From Pseudonocardia sulfidoxydans NBRC 16205 (lineage in GTDB: Bacteria > Actinomycetota > Actinomycetes > Mycobacteriales > Pseudonocardiaceae): a stretch of DNA of 64,000 bases. Shown here piece by piece: positions 26,681 to 36,133 of this stretch. The stretch covers positions 1 to 64,000 of the forward strand of contig NZ_BJVJ01000013.1 in the NCBI RefSeq assembly GCF_007989085.1. Direction: 5' to 3'. Positions within the stretch are counted from its first letter, which is position 1; each line of letters begins with the position of its first letter. The position numbers were made by a program, and so were the translations under genes. The notes under the pieces were generated by a model, which ran no database searches, had not been told where the DNA came from, and was given only the letters and a program-made list of their open reading frames with translations.

Positions 26681-26716
26681 GTGGCGATAGTCGCTATAGC
26701 GACTATCGCCACTCAC
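26677..26716. repeat. Palindromic gene-end element, copy D
   Basis: Perfect 40-base palindrome, stem GTGAGTGGCGATAGTCGC, loop TATA. The metallophosphoesterase stop (TGA, 26678-26680) is inside its left arm. On the other side a minus-strand lipoprotein gene ends 99 bases away. Confidence 0.96.
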
Positions 26717-26815
26717 GAGGGATCAGCGGCGCCGGCGCCGTAGCGGCCTCGTCGGGCATCCGCGTCGTGCCCGCCCAGAACGGGTGCGACGCGCCGCACA
26801 GCTCGTGTGCCGGGC

Positions 26816-27841
26816 TCAGGAACCGAGGAGGCGTTCCAGGTCGTCGAGGACCCGGCCCGCGCCGATCGGCCCGAGGCCGAGGAACCAGGTCTCGTCCTCG
26901 ACCGGGCGCACGTGCCCCGCCGCCACACCGGGCAGGCCCTTCCACAGCGCGCTGTCGAGCACCGTGGCCTGCGCCGTCCGCTCGGGCGGGCCGTAGCTGG
27001 AGTAGAAGATCCAGCCACCGTCGGCCTGGTCGATGCGCTCGGCCGAGATCTCGGTCGCGAGCTCGTCGAAGTTCTGCGTCGCCGGGCGCGGCAGCCCGAC
27101 GTCCTGCAGGACGACGCCGATGAACGACAGGTTGCCGTAGAGCCGGATGCGGCCCGGCATGAAGCGGACCATCGAGATCGTCGGCGGGTCGCCGGAGACC
27201 TTGTCCCGCACGGCGTCGGCGCGGCGCTGGTAGTCGTTGAGCAGCTCGACGGCCTTCGCCTCCTCGCCCGTCGCGGCCCCGACGAGCAGCAGGTTCTCCT
27301 TCCACGGGAACCCGGGCCGGATGCTCATCACGGTCGGCGCGATGGCGGAGAGCCGGTCGTAGAGCTGGTCGGCGCGCAGCTTGCTGCCGAGGATCAGGTC
27401 GGGCTTCGCGGCGGCGATCGCCTCGAGGTTGAGCGTGCTGACGTCGCCTGCGGTCGGGATTCCGGCGGTCTTGTCGGCGAGGTAGGACGGCGCGGTGTTG
27501 TTGGGGTTGGCCATGACCACGGGCGTGAGCCCCAGCGCGACGACGTCGTCGAGCTCGCCGCTGTCGAGGACCGCGACGCGCTGCGGCTTCTTCTCGAGCC
27601 GCGTGGTGCCGTTGGCGTGGGTGACCGTCCGCGGGAAGACGCCCGGGGCGACGTCGGCGCCGAACTTCGCGGTCGCCTCGTCGGCGGTCGAGAACTGCTT
27701 GCCGCCGGTGGCGACGTCGGTGTTGCCGGGGCGGACGTCCTGGGACTGGCCGGAGCACGCCCCGGCGACGAGGGCCACGGCCAGGACGACGGCGGCGGCG
27801 CCCCAGGTGGGACGCCGGCGCGGTCGATTTCTCGAGAGCAT
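26816..27841 (-). CDS. Iron-siderophore ABC transporter substrate-binding lipoprotein
   Basis: 341 residues. Lipoprotein signal peptide with lipobox V-A-G-A-C (Cys about residue 29), then a FecB/FepB-type periplasmic-binding fold: R-V-A-V-L-D-S-G-E-L-D-D-V-V-A-L-G-L, D-L-I-L-G-S-K, and V-M-S-I-R-P-G. It should deliver a ferric siderophore to an uptake permease encoded elsewhere. A DtxR/IdeR box lies 5-23 bases before the ATG, so the gene is very likely repressed by iron. Confidence 0.9.
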   Translation of the reverse strand: MLSRNRPRRRPTWGAAAVVLAVALVAGACSGQSQDVRPGNTDVATGGKQFSTADEATAKFGADVAPGVFPRTVTHANGTTRLEKKPQRVAVLDSGELDDVVALGLTPVVMANPNNTAPSYLADKTAGIPTAGDVSTLNLEAIAAAKPDLILGSKLRADQLYDRLSAIAPTVMSIRPGFPWKENLLLVGAATGEEAKAVELLNDYQRRADAVRDKVSGDPPTISMVRFMPGRIRLYGNLSFIGVVLQDVGLPRPATQNFDELATEISAERIDQADGGWIFYSSYGPPERTAQATVLDSALWKGLPGVAAGHVRPVEDETWFLGLGPIGAGRVLDDLERLLGS

Positions 27842-27845
27842 TCGG

Positions 27846-27864
27846 TGAGGTTAGCCTGCCCTGG
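27846..27864 (-). promoter_or_regulatory. DtxR/IdeR iron box
   Basis: The 19-base site contains AGGTTAGCCT and CCT in the right phase and matches the DtxR/IdeR consensus TTAGGTTAGSCTAACCTAA at about 14 of 19 positions, weaker in the right half. It overlaps the start region of the siderophore-binding lipoprotein gene. Confidence 0.75.
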
Positions 27865-27869
27865 GCGGA

Positions 27870-28319
27870 TCAGTGAGCGTGGTGCGCATGGACCACGGCG
27901 TGTCCGAGCCCGCGGCCGATCATCCAGCGGTTCACCGGCGTCGTCAGCAGGAACGCGACGACGAGCGACCCGGCGAGCGTTCCCCAGAACAGGGCCGAGG
28001 TGAGCCCGGCGTCCATCGCGCCCGGCACGGTGGCCATCACCGTGTTGTCGACGACCTCCATCACCGCGATCGAGACCGTGTCCGCCGCGAGCGCGATCCG
28101 CAGCGCGCGGCGCAGTCCGACGCCCGCGCGCAGCACTCCGCGCATCGTCAGCGCGTAGCCGAACACGAACGCCAACGCGATCGACAGCACGATCGTCGCG
28201 GCGTTGTGCAGGCCGAGCGCCGTGCCGATCACCATGCCGAGAACCTCGCCGATCGCGCAGCCGACGAGGCAGTGCAGCGTGGCCTGTGCCGCGGTTCCCC
28301 AGGTGACCCGAGTGCTCAT
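27870..28319 (-). CDS. DUF4396 family membrane protein
   Basis: 149 residues, four membrane helices. T-L-H-C-L-V-G-C-A-I-G-E (two Cys, one His in a helix), A-L-A-F-V-F-G-Y-A-L-T and M-E-V-V-D-N-T-V-M match the family as I know it; the tail ends H-A-V-V-H-A-H-H-A-H, histidine-rich. Conserved Cys/His and a CsoR-like operator upstream suggest a metal-related role. It ends 29 bases before the iron box of the next gene on the same strand. Confidence 0.78.
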   Translation of the reverse strand: MSTRVTWGTAAQATLHCLVGCAIGEVLGMVIGTALGLHNAATIVLSIALAFVFGYALTMRGVLRAGVGLRRALRIALAADTVSIAVMEVVDNTVMATVPGAMDAGLTSALFWGTLAGSLVVAFLLTTPVNRWMIGRGLGHAVVHAHHAH

Positions 28320-28347
28320 CGCGAGGACCTCCTTCGATACCCTCAAC

Positions 28348-28368
28348 ATATACCACCAGGGGGTATAT
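28348..28368 (-). promoter_or_regulatory. CsoR/RcnR-like metal-repressor operator
   Basis: Inverted repeat ATATACC-N7-GGTATAT around ACCAGGG; on the minus strand the core reads TACCCCCTGGTGGTA. This resembles operators of CsoR/RcnR-family copper, nickel or persulfide sensors. It lies 29 bases upstream of the DUF4396 start. Confidence 0.55.
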
Positions 28369-28459
28369 GGGTGACCTCCGTCGCTGTCGCCGGCGACGTC
28401 GCATCCGACAGAATGACCGGACATTAACCAGTGCGGTCGGACCGACCGGGGAGGCGACC

Positions 28460-29839
28460 GTGGCCCGAAGACCCTCCGAGCGACGACGCGAACCCGCACC
28501 GCTGCTGCGCAACCGGATCGCATCCGGCCGCGGCGCGATGGAACAGCCCAACGCCACCGGCGACGGCGACGTCCCGCTCACCGCCCGGTTCTGGGCCGCC
28601 GTCGTGCTCACCGGGATCGCGGCGGGATTCGTCGGCGTGGCGCTGATGCTCGTCCTCTACTCGGTGCAGGGACTCGCGTTCGGCGCCGGGACCCCCACCT
28701 CCGACGTCGAGGCCGCCGTCGCCGCCGCCGACCCGCTCCACCGCGTCCTCCCGCTGCTCGCCGCCGGCGTGATCGCGGGCGTCGGCTGGTACGTCCTGCG
28801 CCGCGTCACCGCAGGAAAAGCCTCCGAGGTCGACGACGCCATCTGGCGCGGCGACGGCACACTCTCGGTCGCCCGCAGCACCGGGACGTCCGTGCTGTCG
28901 GTGATCGTCGTCGGGCTCGGGGCGTCGCTCGGCCGGGAGGCCGCGCCCAAACTCATGGGCGGCGTGTGCGGCAGCATCCTCGCGGGCCCGCTCGGGCTCA
29001 GCGCGGCGCAACGCCGGCTGCTCGTCGCCTGCGGCGCGGGCGCCGGTGTCGCCGCCGTCTACAACGTGCCCCTCGCCGGCGCCCTGTTCACCGCCGAGGT
29101 GCTGTGCGGCACCGTCCGGCTGCCCGTGATCCTCCCGGCGCTCGCGTCGTCGGCGACGGCCACGCTCGTCGGCTGGATCTACCTGCCGACCGGGCCCGTC
29201 TACCCGGGAATCCCCAGCTACCCGTTCCACCTCTCCGAGATCGTGTGGGCGCTGCTCGCCGGGCCACTCATCGGCCTGGCCGCCGTCGGGTTCGTGCGGC
29301 TCGTCGCGTGGGTGTCGCACCGCCGCCCGCGCGGCCGCTGGGAGCTCGTCGCGCCACTCGGCGCCTTCGCCGTTCTCGCCGCACTCGGCCTGCTCTGGCC
29401 CCAGCTCTACGGCAACGGGCAGGGCATGGCCCGCGACGCGTTCCTCGGCGTCGGCGGCATCGGCCTCTTCACGATCCTGATGGTCCTCAAACCGCTGGTC
29501 ACGACGCTGTGCCTCGGCAGCGGCGCCGCCGGCGGACTCCTCACCCCGACGCTGTCCACCGGAGCCGTCCTCGGCGGGTTCCTCGGCTCGGCGTGGGCGC
29601 TGCTGTGGCCGGGCGCGCCCGTCGGCGCCTTCGCGATGATGGGGGCCGCCGCGATGCTCGGCGCCGGGATGCAGGCGCCGCTCGCCGCGCTCGCGCTCGT
29701 CCTGGAGCTCACCCACAGCGGCTTCGAGCTCATGGTCCCCGCAGCCGCCGTCACGTTGATCGCGACGGCCGTGGCCCGCTGGGTCGACGGCTACTCGATC
29801 TACTCCGCGCGCCTGTCGGAGGTGCCGTCACCACACTGA
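28460..29839 (+). CDS. ClC family chloride channel or antiporter
   Basis: 459 residues from GTG, preceded by GGGAGG. A short basic N-terminus and about ten membrane helices. Selectivity motifs: G-L-G-A-S-L-G-R-E-A-A-P in the place of GxGREGP, and G-S-G-A-A-G-G-L-L-T-P for the GxFxP segment. No CBS domains, so this is a minimal prokaryotic form. Whether it is a channel or a proton-coupled exchanger cannot be told from the altered motifs. Confidence 0.85.
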   Translation: MARRPSERRREPAPLLRNRIASGRGAMEQPNATGDGDVPLTARFWAAVVLTGIAAGFVGVALMLVLYSVQGLAFGAGTPTSDVEAAVAAADPLHRVLPLLAAGVIAGVGWYVLRRVTAGKASEVDDAIWRGDGTLSVARSTGTSVLSVIVVGLGASLGREAAPKLMGGVCGSILAGPLGLSAAQRRLLVACGAGAGVAAVYNVPLAGALFTAEVLCGTVRLPVILPALASSATATLVGWIYLPTGPVYPGIPSYPFHLSEIVWALLAGPLIGLAAVGFVRLVAWVSHRRPRGRWELVAPLGAFAVLAALGLLWPQLYGNGQGMARDAFLGVGGIGLFTILMVLKPLVTTLCLGSGAAGGLLTPTLSTGAVLGGFLGSAWALLWPGAPVGAFAMMGAAAMLGAGMQAPLAALALVLELTHSGFELMVPAAAVTLIATAVARWVDGYSIYSARLSEVPSPH

Positions 29840-29872
29840 CGCCCTTGCCCCACCTCAACGTACAGCGCCTGC

Positions 29873-29893
29873 GGGGGCTTGCCACAAGCCCCC
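29873..29893 (+). promoter_or_regulatory. Rifamycin-associated element (RAE)
   Basis: Inverted repeat GGGGGCTTG - CCA - CAAGCCCCC, arms of 9 bp, perfectly complementary. This matches the RAE found before rifamycin-inactivating genes in actinomycetes (consensus GGGGCTTGCRGCAAGSCCCC, from memory). It lies 81 bases upstream of the rifampicin monooxygenase start. Confidence 0.85.
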
Positions 29894-29929
29894 GCCGCTG
29901 CCGCACAATCGCCCGGCCGAACGTCGTGA

Positions 29930-31402
<1,473 letters not shown>

Positions 31403-31474
31403 AATTCGGCCTCGGCCGGCACAGAGCGCCCCCGCCCGTGTCGACCTGGGAGACCGCTCGCCGACAGCCGGATC

Positions 31475-32722
31475 TCAGGGCCCGGAAACCGGTGGCAGAC
31501 CCGTGTAGCCGGGAGTGAGAGCCTGTTCCGGAGTCAGCCCGAAACCGAGGTCCGGACCGTAGAGCGCCATCGCCAGGGCCTGGAACATGAGCGTGGGCGT
31601 GATGCCGTTGGGCTGCTTCGTGGCGACGACCTCGATCGTCGTATGTCGGGAGGGCGAGTACATGGTGATCGACTCGTAGCCGGGGAAGCTGCCTTCCTTG
31701 CCGATGAAAGGGCCAGACCTGACGAAGCCCAGCCCCTGGAACCAACGACCGGTGCCGTTGTAGCCGTCGGAGAAGACGTAGGGGATCGGGTCCTTCGTGG
31801 CCTCGCGCCATACTTCCGGCTCCAGCAGCGCGCCGGTCGCCAGGGCCCGGGACCAGACACGCAGATCCGAGAGCGTGGAGACCATGCCCCCCGACGCCCC
31901 GACGCAGGACTGGTGGAGGGAGGTGACGTCGTCGGACGCAACACCCGGCGCTACGGCGGAGAGGACGCCACCGGTCCCGTACCCGTGGGTGAAGGGCTTG
32001 GTCAGACCGTTGCCCGACCTGGGCAGGAAGGTGCGGTGCAGCCCGAGGGGTTCGGCGATGCGCTGCTGGATGGCTGTGCTGATGTCCACGCCGGTGGTCA
32101 GTTCCACGACCCGTCCCAGCAGGTCGTAGCCGTAGTTGCTGTAGGACCACATCTCACCCGGCTCGGCGACGGGCGGCTCTGCCGCCCCGGCCGCGAGCAC
32201 CTCCGCTTCGGTGCATCCGGTGGCCAGCTTGTTCACGTTCGCCTCCTGGACCAGGAAGCCGGTGCTCAGGCCGCTGGTCATGGTCAGGAGCTGACGAATC
32301 GTGATCCGGTCACCGTTGGGTACCCCGGCCACCCACCTCGAGATGTGATCGTCGAGCGCCACCCGCCCCTCTCCGACAAGCTGCAGGACGAGGTTGCCCG
32401 TGAAGGCCTTCGTCTGGCTGGCGATCTTGAACTGCATGTCCGGGGTGAGCGGCGCCCCCGTCGTGAGATCAGCGACGCCCGTCGCGCTGACGAAGTTCCC
32501 CTTGGGACTCCAGATGCCGACCAGGACACCGGGAGTGTGGTTCGTGTCCTGGAACCGGGCGATGATGCGCTGGACCTCCGCCAGCGTCGACGGGTCGAGG
32601 GACCTGCCGGCGCTGTGGCCACCCGTCGGCGACGCGGTGGCGGCGGCCGGGCCGGCGCCCGCCACGGTCAGCGTGATCGTGAGGCCCACCACGCCGATGT
32701 ATCGCACCCACGATCGGCCCAT
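31475..32722 (-). CDS. Secreted serine hydrolase (class C beta-lactamase / DD-peptidase family)
   Basis: 415 residues with a Sec signal peptide (hydrophobic I-G-V-V-G-L-T-I-T-L-T-V-A-G-A-G, cleavage after A-A-A). Active-site serine in S-Q-T-K (SxxK), Y-S-N as the YxN motif, and G-K-E-G-S-F-P-G-Y for the third (HxG-like) motif. It may be a DD-peptidase, esterase or beta-lactamase-related enzyme. Base composition looks slightly lower in GC than its neighbours. Convergent with rox. Confidence 0.85.
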   Translation of the reverse strand: MGRSWVRYIGVVGLTITLTVAGAGPAAATASPTGGHSAGRSLDPSTLAEVQRIIARFQDTNHTPGVLVGIWSPKGNFVSATGVADLTTGAPLTPDMQFKIASQTKAFTGNLVLQLVGEGRVALDDHISRWVAGVPNGDRITIRQLLTMTSGLSTGFLVQEANVNKLATGCTEAEVLAAGAAEPPVAEPGEMWSYSNYGYDLLGRVVELTTGVDISTAIQQRIAEPLGLHRTFLPRSGNGLTKPFTHGYGTGGVLSAVAPGVASDDVTSLHQSCVGASGGMVSTLSDLRVWSRALATGALLEPEVWREATKDPIPYVFSDGYNGTGRWFQGLGFVRSGPFIGKEGSFPGYESITMYSPSRHTTIEVVATKQPNGITPTLMFQALAMALYGPDLGFGLTPEQALTPGYTGLPPVSGP

Positions 32723-32941
32723 GAAACCCGCTCCCTCGGCGCCGGAGGCGACCCACAGGGGAAGCCCCCTACGGTCTACCGCTCCGAGATGTGTCGCATA
32801 AGCGCCGATTGGTCCATTGTGGCCATCGCGATCGGCCGATCGTCACGAACGTTGCCGGCCGTCGTCCAGCGCCGACGCTGTGCGACGGCGCCCGGCGAAT
32901 CCCACCGTCCCGGCCGCCGGGACGTGACGAACCGAACATGC

Positions 32942-32974
32942 AAAAGGGCCCCGTCCGCGTTGCGGACGGGGCCC
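32942..32974 (-). terminator. Intrinsic terminator of the tRNA-Gly-Cys-Val operon
   Basis: Perfect 13-bp stem GGGCCCCGTCCGC / GCGGACGGGGCCC with a 3-base loop, followed on the minus strand by TTTT. It starts 8 bases after the tRNA-Val gene. Confidence 0.93.
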
Positions 32975-32982
32975 TGACCTTG

Positions 32983-33054
32983 TGGGCGATACAAGGATTG
33001 AACTTGTGACCTCTTCCGTGTCAAGGAAGCGCTCTCCCACTGAGCTAATCGCCC
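32983..33054 (-). tRNA. tRNA-Val (GAC)
   Basis: 72 nt. Acceptor GGGCGAT/ATCGCCC, D-arm TAGCTCAGTGGGAGAGC, anticodon loop with GAC, T-arm GGTTCAAT-like (AGTTCAATCC). CCA is not encoded. Last gene of a three-tRNA operon. Confidence 0.95.
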
Positions 33055-33055
33055 G

Positions 33056-33127
33056 AGGCGGAGGCGGGAATCGAACCCGCGTACAGGGCTTTGCAGGCCC
33101 TTGCCTAAGCCACTCGGCCACTCCGCC
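33056..33127 (-). tRNA. tRNA-Cys (GCA)
   Basis: 72 nt. Acceptor GGCGGAG/CTCCGCC, anticodon GCA in CTGCAAA, T-loop GGTTCGATTCCC. One base separates it from tRNA-Val. Confidence 0.95.
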
Positions 33128-33193
33128 CGATCCTCCGGATCACTCCGGCGGTTCGAGACCTGGAGGTCCAGACGTTGACTCAAGGTTCCTCCG

Positions 33194-33266
33194 AGCGGAC
33201 GACGGGATTCGAACCCGCGACCCTCACCTTGGCAAGGTGATGCGCTACCAGCTGCGCTACGTCCGC
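33194..33266 (-). tRNA. tRNA-Gly (GCC)
   Basis: 73 nt. Acceptor GCGGACG/CGTCCGC, anticodon GCC in TTGCCAA, T-loop GGTTCGAATCCC. First gene of the Gly-Cys-Val operon, an order common in actinobacteria. Confidence 0.95.
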
Positions 33267-33368
33267 ATGTGCACCGTGTCGGTGCGATGGGGAAACATTA
33301 GCGCAAGCCTGGAGGGACGGTGCAAGCACCCCCCTCCAGGACCTACGCGCGGCCCCTGATCAGCGCAA

Positions 33369-33785
33369 TCAGTCCATGGTCTTCTCGAGCAGGTCGGTGA
33401 GCGCCGCGTCGAAGTCGAGCCACGAGTACTCGCCGCCCTGGGGGACGGCCGCGTAGGTGTGCTCCAGGAAGTCCGACAGCACCGACGCCGACGCGTGGAA
33501 GCGCGCATGACCCGACGGCGAGGTGAGCACGAGCTCCACCTGGTCGCGCTCGATCGGGGCGACCGTCACGTCGCCGTCGCCCGAGGCCTCCGACAGGCCG
33601 TCGGCCAGCAGCTCGCGGGCGAAGACCCAGACGACCGGCTGCGCATTGCCCGTGCGGAACGACGCCTCGACCGCGAAAGGGTCCTTGACCGAGTAGGCCA
33701 GCTCGACGTTCACCGAGACCGTCGAGTCGGGAGCGATCAGCTCGAACACCGTCTGCTTGCAGATGATGTTGGTTACGTCGCGCAT
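33369..33785 (-). CDS. SsgA family sporulation/cell division regulator (SALP)
   Basis: 138 residues. Opens with V-T-N-I-I-C-K-Q-T-V-F-E-L and has V-E-L-A-Y-S-V-K-D-P-F-A-V-E-A-S-F, V-V-W-V-F-A-R-E-L-L and F-L-E-H-T-Y, all SsgA/SsgB-like. In Streptomyces these proteins position FtsZ for sporulation septa; SsgB-type members occur in all sporulating actinomycetes. The single family member seen here could be the SsgB orthologue. Divergent from the ECF sigma gene. Confidence 0.9.
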   Translation of the reverse strand: MRDVTNIICKQTVFELIAPDSTVSVNVELAYSVKDPFAVEASFRTGNAQPVVWVFARELLADGLSEASGDGDVTVAPIERDQVELVLTSPSGHARFHASASVLSDFLEHTYAAVPQGGEYSWLDFDAALTDLLEKTMD

Positions 33786-34028
33786 CGTGCTCCTCTTCCT
33801 GGGGTCCCGCGTGGTCCGTCATGCACAAAAACGAGCGTGTCGCGAAGATGTGACGGGTCGACTGCGGCGAGTCCGCCCGAAAGATCGGCGAAATCCACCC
33901 GGGAGGGTGCTCCGAGGGCCTCGGCAACGCCCCGACCTGCATGATCGCCGCGCGGGGGGACGTGTGGGCAACATAGGGTGAACCGCGCACCCGGGACGGT
34001 GCGAACTACGAGCGTGAGGAACACCCTG

Positions 34029-34706
34029 GTGGCCGACCCGACCGGCGAGCGTGACCCGTCGGGTCCGCGCGGCCGCTCGCACGACGGCCCGGGTCGCCCG
34101 CCACGGCCCCTGGCGGAACCCGCCGACGACACCCTCGTCCGCCGCATGGCCGGCGGCGACTCCACCGCCCTCGCCGCGCTCTACGACCGCTACGGCCGGC
34201 CCGCCTTCTCCCTCGCCCGCAGGATCTGCGCCGACGAGGGCATCGCCGAGGACGTCGTCCAGGAGGTGTTCCTCGCCGTGTGGCGCGACCCCGCCCGCTT
34301 CGACCCGCGGCGCGGCGCCTTCGGCTCCTGGCTGATGACGCTCGTCCACCACAAGTCCGTCGACGCCGTCCGCCGCGAGAGCGCCGTCCGCCGCCGAACC
34401 GTGCCCGCGAGCGACGACACCGACGACCGCTCCGCCCCCGCCGGACCCGGCGCCGACCAGGCCGCGCTCGGCGCCGTCGTCGCCGGGCAGGTCCGCGACG
34501 CCCTCGGTGCCCTGCCCGACGAACAACGCGAAGCCCTCGCCCTCGCCTACTTCGGCGGCTACACCCAACGCGAGGTCGCCGCCCTCGTCGGCGTGCCCCT
34601 CGGCACCGTCAAGTCACGCATGTTCACCGGCATCCAGAAACTGCGCGGCAAACTCGGCCCCCTGTTCGGCGACGTCCCCGGCGACGCGACCGGAGGTGCC
34701 CGGTGA
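34029..34706 (+). CDS. ECF RNA polymerase sigma factor
   Basis: 225 residues from GTG, preceded by GAGGA at eight bases. In-frame GTGs at 33978 and nearby are alternatives. Region 2: L-Y-D-R-Y-G-R-P-A-F-S-L-A-R-R-I and A-E-D-V-V-Q-E-V-F-L-A-V-W. Region 4: L-P-D-E-Q-R-E-A-L-A-L-A-Y-F-G-G-Y-T-Q-R-E-V-A and L-G-T-V-K-S-R. These resemble SigK/SigL-type sigma factors paired with RskA-like anti-sigma proteins. It overlaps the anti-sigma gene by GTGA. Confidence 0.92.
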   Translation: MADPTGERDPSGPRGRSHDGPGRPPRPLAEPADDTLVRRMAGGDSTALAALYDRYGRPAFSLARRICADEGIAEDVVQEVFLAVWRDPARFDPRRGAFGSWLMTLVHHKSVDAVRRESAVRRRTVPASDDTDDRSAPAGPGADQAALGAVVAGQVRDALGALPDEQREALALAYFGGYTQREVAALVGVPLGTVKSRMFTGIQKLRGKLGPLFGDVPGDATGGAR

Positions 34707-35554
34707 ACCGTCCCGCCCGGCCCGGCTGCCCACGCGTCGAGCAGGCCGTCGGCCTCGTCCTGCACACCCTCGAACCCGACGAGGAACTCCAGGTCCTCGC
34801 GCACCTGCCCGGCTGCCCCGACTGCACCGCCGCCGTCCGCGACGCAGAGGACGCCCTGGCGACCCTCGGCAGCTCCGTCGACCAGGTCGACCCGCCGCCC
34901 CGGCTGCGCGAGTCGATCCTCGACGCGGCCGCGCGGACCCCGCAGATCGGGCCGCCGCCGAACCCGGCCCCCGCCCCGCCCGCACCCGCGCCGGGACGTC
35001 GTCCTGCGCCGTCGCGGACCGCTGCCCCCACACGTCCCCCGACCGGCGGCGGGCACCGCGCGCCCCGGCGACGCACCCGCACCCTCGTCGCCGCCGCGCT
35101 CGCCCTGATCGTCGCCGCCGGCATCGGCGGGCTCGCCGCCCGCACCGTCCAGCTGCAGAACCAGCGCGACGCCCAGATCCAGCAGACCCAGACGATCGTC
35201 GACATGGTCGCCCAGTTCGACCGCCCCGGCGTCCGACACGCCTGGCTCACCGCCGAACCCGGCCAGAGCCCCGTCGCCGCCGTCATGGTCGACGGCGCCA
35301 CCCGCGCCGTCGTCACCGTCGGCCTCCCCACCAACTCCGCCGCCGACGACACCTACGTCCTCTGGGGAATGGGCGACGGCGACCCCCGCGCGCTCGGCAC
35401 CTTCGACGTCACATCCGCGCAAACCGGACCGCACGACATAGGATCGGGCACTGCGACGGTGGACTACGCCGGGTACGCGATCTCCCTCGAACCCGGCAGA
35501 GCACTCCCCGCCGTCCCCACGAACGTGGTCGCGACCGGGCAGGTGGAGATCTGA
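34703..35554 (+). CDS. Membrane anti-sigma factor (RskA-like)
   Basis: 283 residues from GTG with GGAGG upstream. N-terminal zinc-finger-like sensor-of-sigma domain with H-L-P-G-C-P-D-C (HxxxCxxC) near residue 35, a Pro-rich linker, one membrane helix (L-V-A-A-A-L-A-L-I-V-A-A-G-I-G-G-L-A), and an extracytoplasmic RskA C-terminal domain (V-L-W-G-M-G-D-G-D-P). It should hold the upstream sigma factor at the membrane until proteolysis releases it. Confidence 0.9.
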   Translation: MNRPARPGCPRVEQAVGLVLHTLEPDEELQVLAHLPGCPDCTAAVRDAEDALATLGSSVDQVDPPPRLRESILDAAARTPQIGPPPNPAPAPPAPAPGRRPAPSRTAAPTRPPTGGGHRAPRRRTRTLVAAALALIVAAGIGGLAARTVQLQNQRDAQIQQTQTIVDMVAQFDRPGVRHAWLTAEPGQSPVAAVMVDGATRAVVTVGLPTNSAADDTYVLWGMGDGDPRALGTFDVTSAQTGPHDIGSGTATVDYAGYAISLEPGRALPAVPTNVVATGQVEI

Positions 35555-35979
35555 GCGAGAAGACCGACGAACGCGAGGAGCCCAGAGGCATCACCGCGTT
35601 CCGGGCACGGATCGAGGAACGGCCCACCTGGCGCCGGGCCTGGAAGATCGGCGTCGGTGTCGTCGGCGCCGCCGTCCTCGCCGCCGGGATCATCGCCATC
35701 CCGTACCCCGGCCCCGGCTGGCTCATCGTCTTCGCCGGCCTCGCGATCCTCGCCACCGAGTTCACCTGGGCCAAGCGCGTCCTCGGATACGCGCGCGGCA
35801 AGTACGACGCCTGGACCGACTGGCTGGGCCGCCAGCACTGGGCCGTCAAGATCCTCGTACTGCTCGCCACCGCCGCGATCGTCGTCGCCACCCTGTGGCT
35901 GCTGAACGCCTTCGCGCTCGTCGCCGGCTGGGTCGGGCTGGAACACTGGACCTGGCTGAAGAGCCCGATCTTCGGGTGA
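35551..35979 (+). CDS. TIGR02611/PGPGW-type small membrane protein, apparent CTG start
   Basis: 142 residues, three membrane helices. The family motif is P-Y-P-G-P-G-W-L-I-V-F-A-G-L-A-I-L-A-T-E-F. The conserved N-terminus S-E-K-T-D-E is reached only from CTG at 35551, which overlaps the anti-sigma stop as CTGA and follows GGTGGAG at the right distance. No in-frame ATG or GTG lies nearby, so a rare CTG start, possibly a decayed ATGA coupling, is the best reading. Third gene of the sigma operon; function unknown. Confidence 0.75.
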   Translation: MSEKTDEREEPRGITAFRARIEERPTWRRAWKIGVGVVGAAVLAAGIIAIPYPGPGWLIVFAGLAILATEFTWAKRVLGYARGKYDAWTDWLGRQHWAVKILVLLATAAIVVATLWLLNAFALVAGWVGLEHWTWLKSPIFG

Positions 35980-36000
35980 TGTAGGGTTGCCGATGGCAGC

Positions 36001-36072
36001 GGGCGATTAGCTCAGGGGGAGAGCGCTTCGTTCACACCGAAGAGGTCACTGGTTCGATCCCAGTATCGCCCA
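36001..36072 (+). tRNA. tRNA-Val (CAC)
   Basis: 72 nt. Acceptor GGGCGAT/ATCGCCC identical to tRNA-Val(GAC), anticodon CAC in TTCACAC, T-arm GGTTCGATCCC. Follows the sigma operon by 21 bases. Confidence 0.95.
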
Positions 36073-36076
36073 CAGC

Positions 36077-36133
36077 CGAACGGCCTGGTCAGAGACTCAA
36101 TACGAGTCCTGAGACCAGGCCGTTCGTCGTTTT
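36077..36133 (+). terminator. Intrinsic terminator after tRNA-Val(CAC)
   Basis: Outer 14-bp perfect stem CGAACGGCCTGGTC / GACCAGGCCGTTCG with an inner GACTC/GAGTC stem, followed by TCGTTTT. A classical hairpin plus U-tract. Confidence 0.93.

Noticed and set aside
31403-31474. Palindromic terminator between rox and the serine hydrolase
   Set aside because: Only short, weak pairings were found; no element of either repeat family is present.
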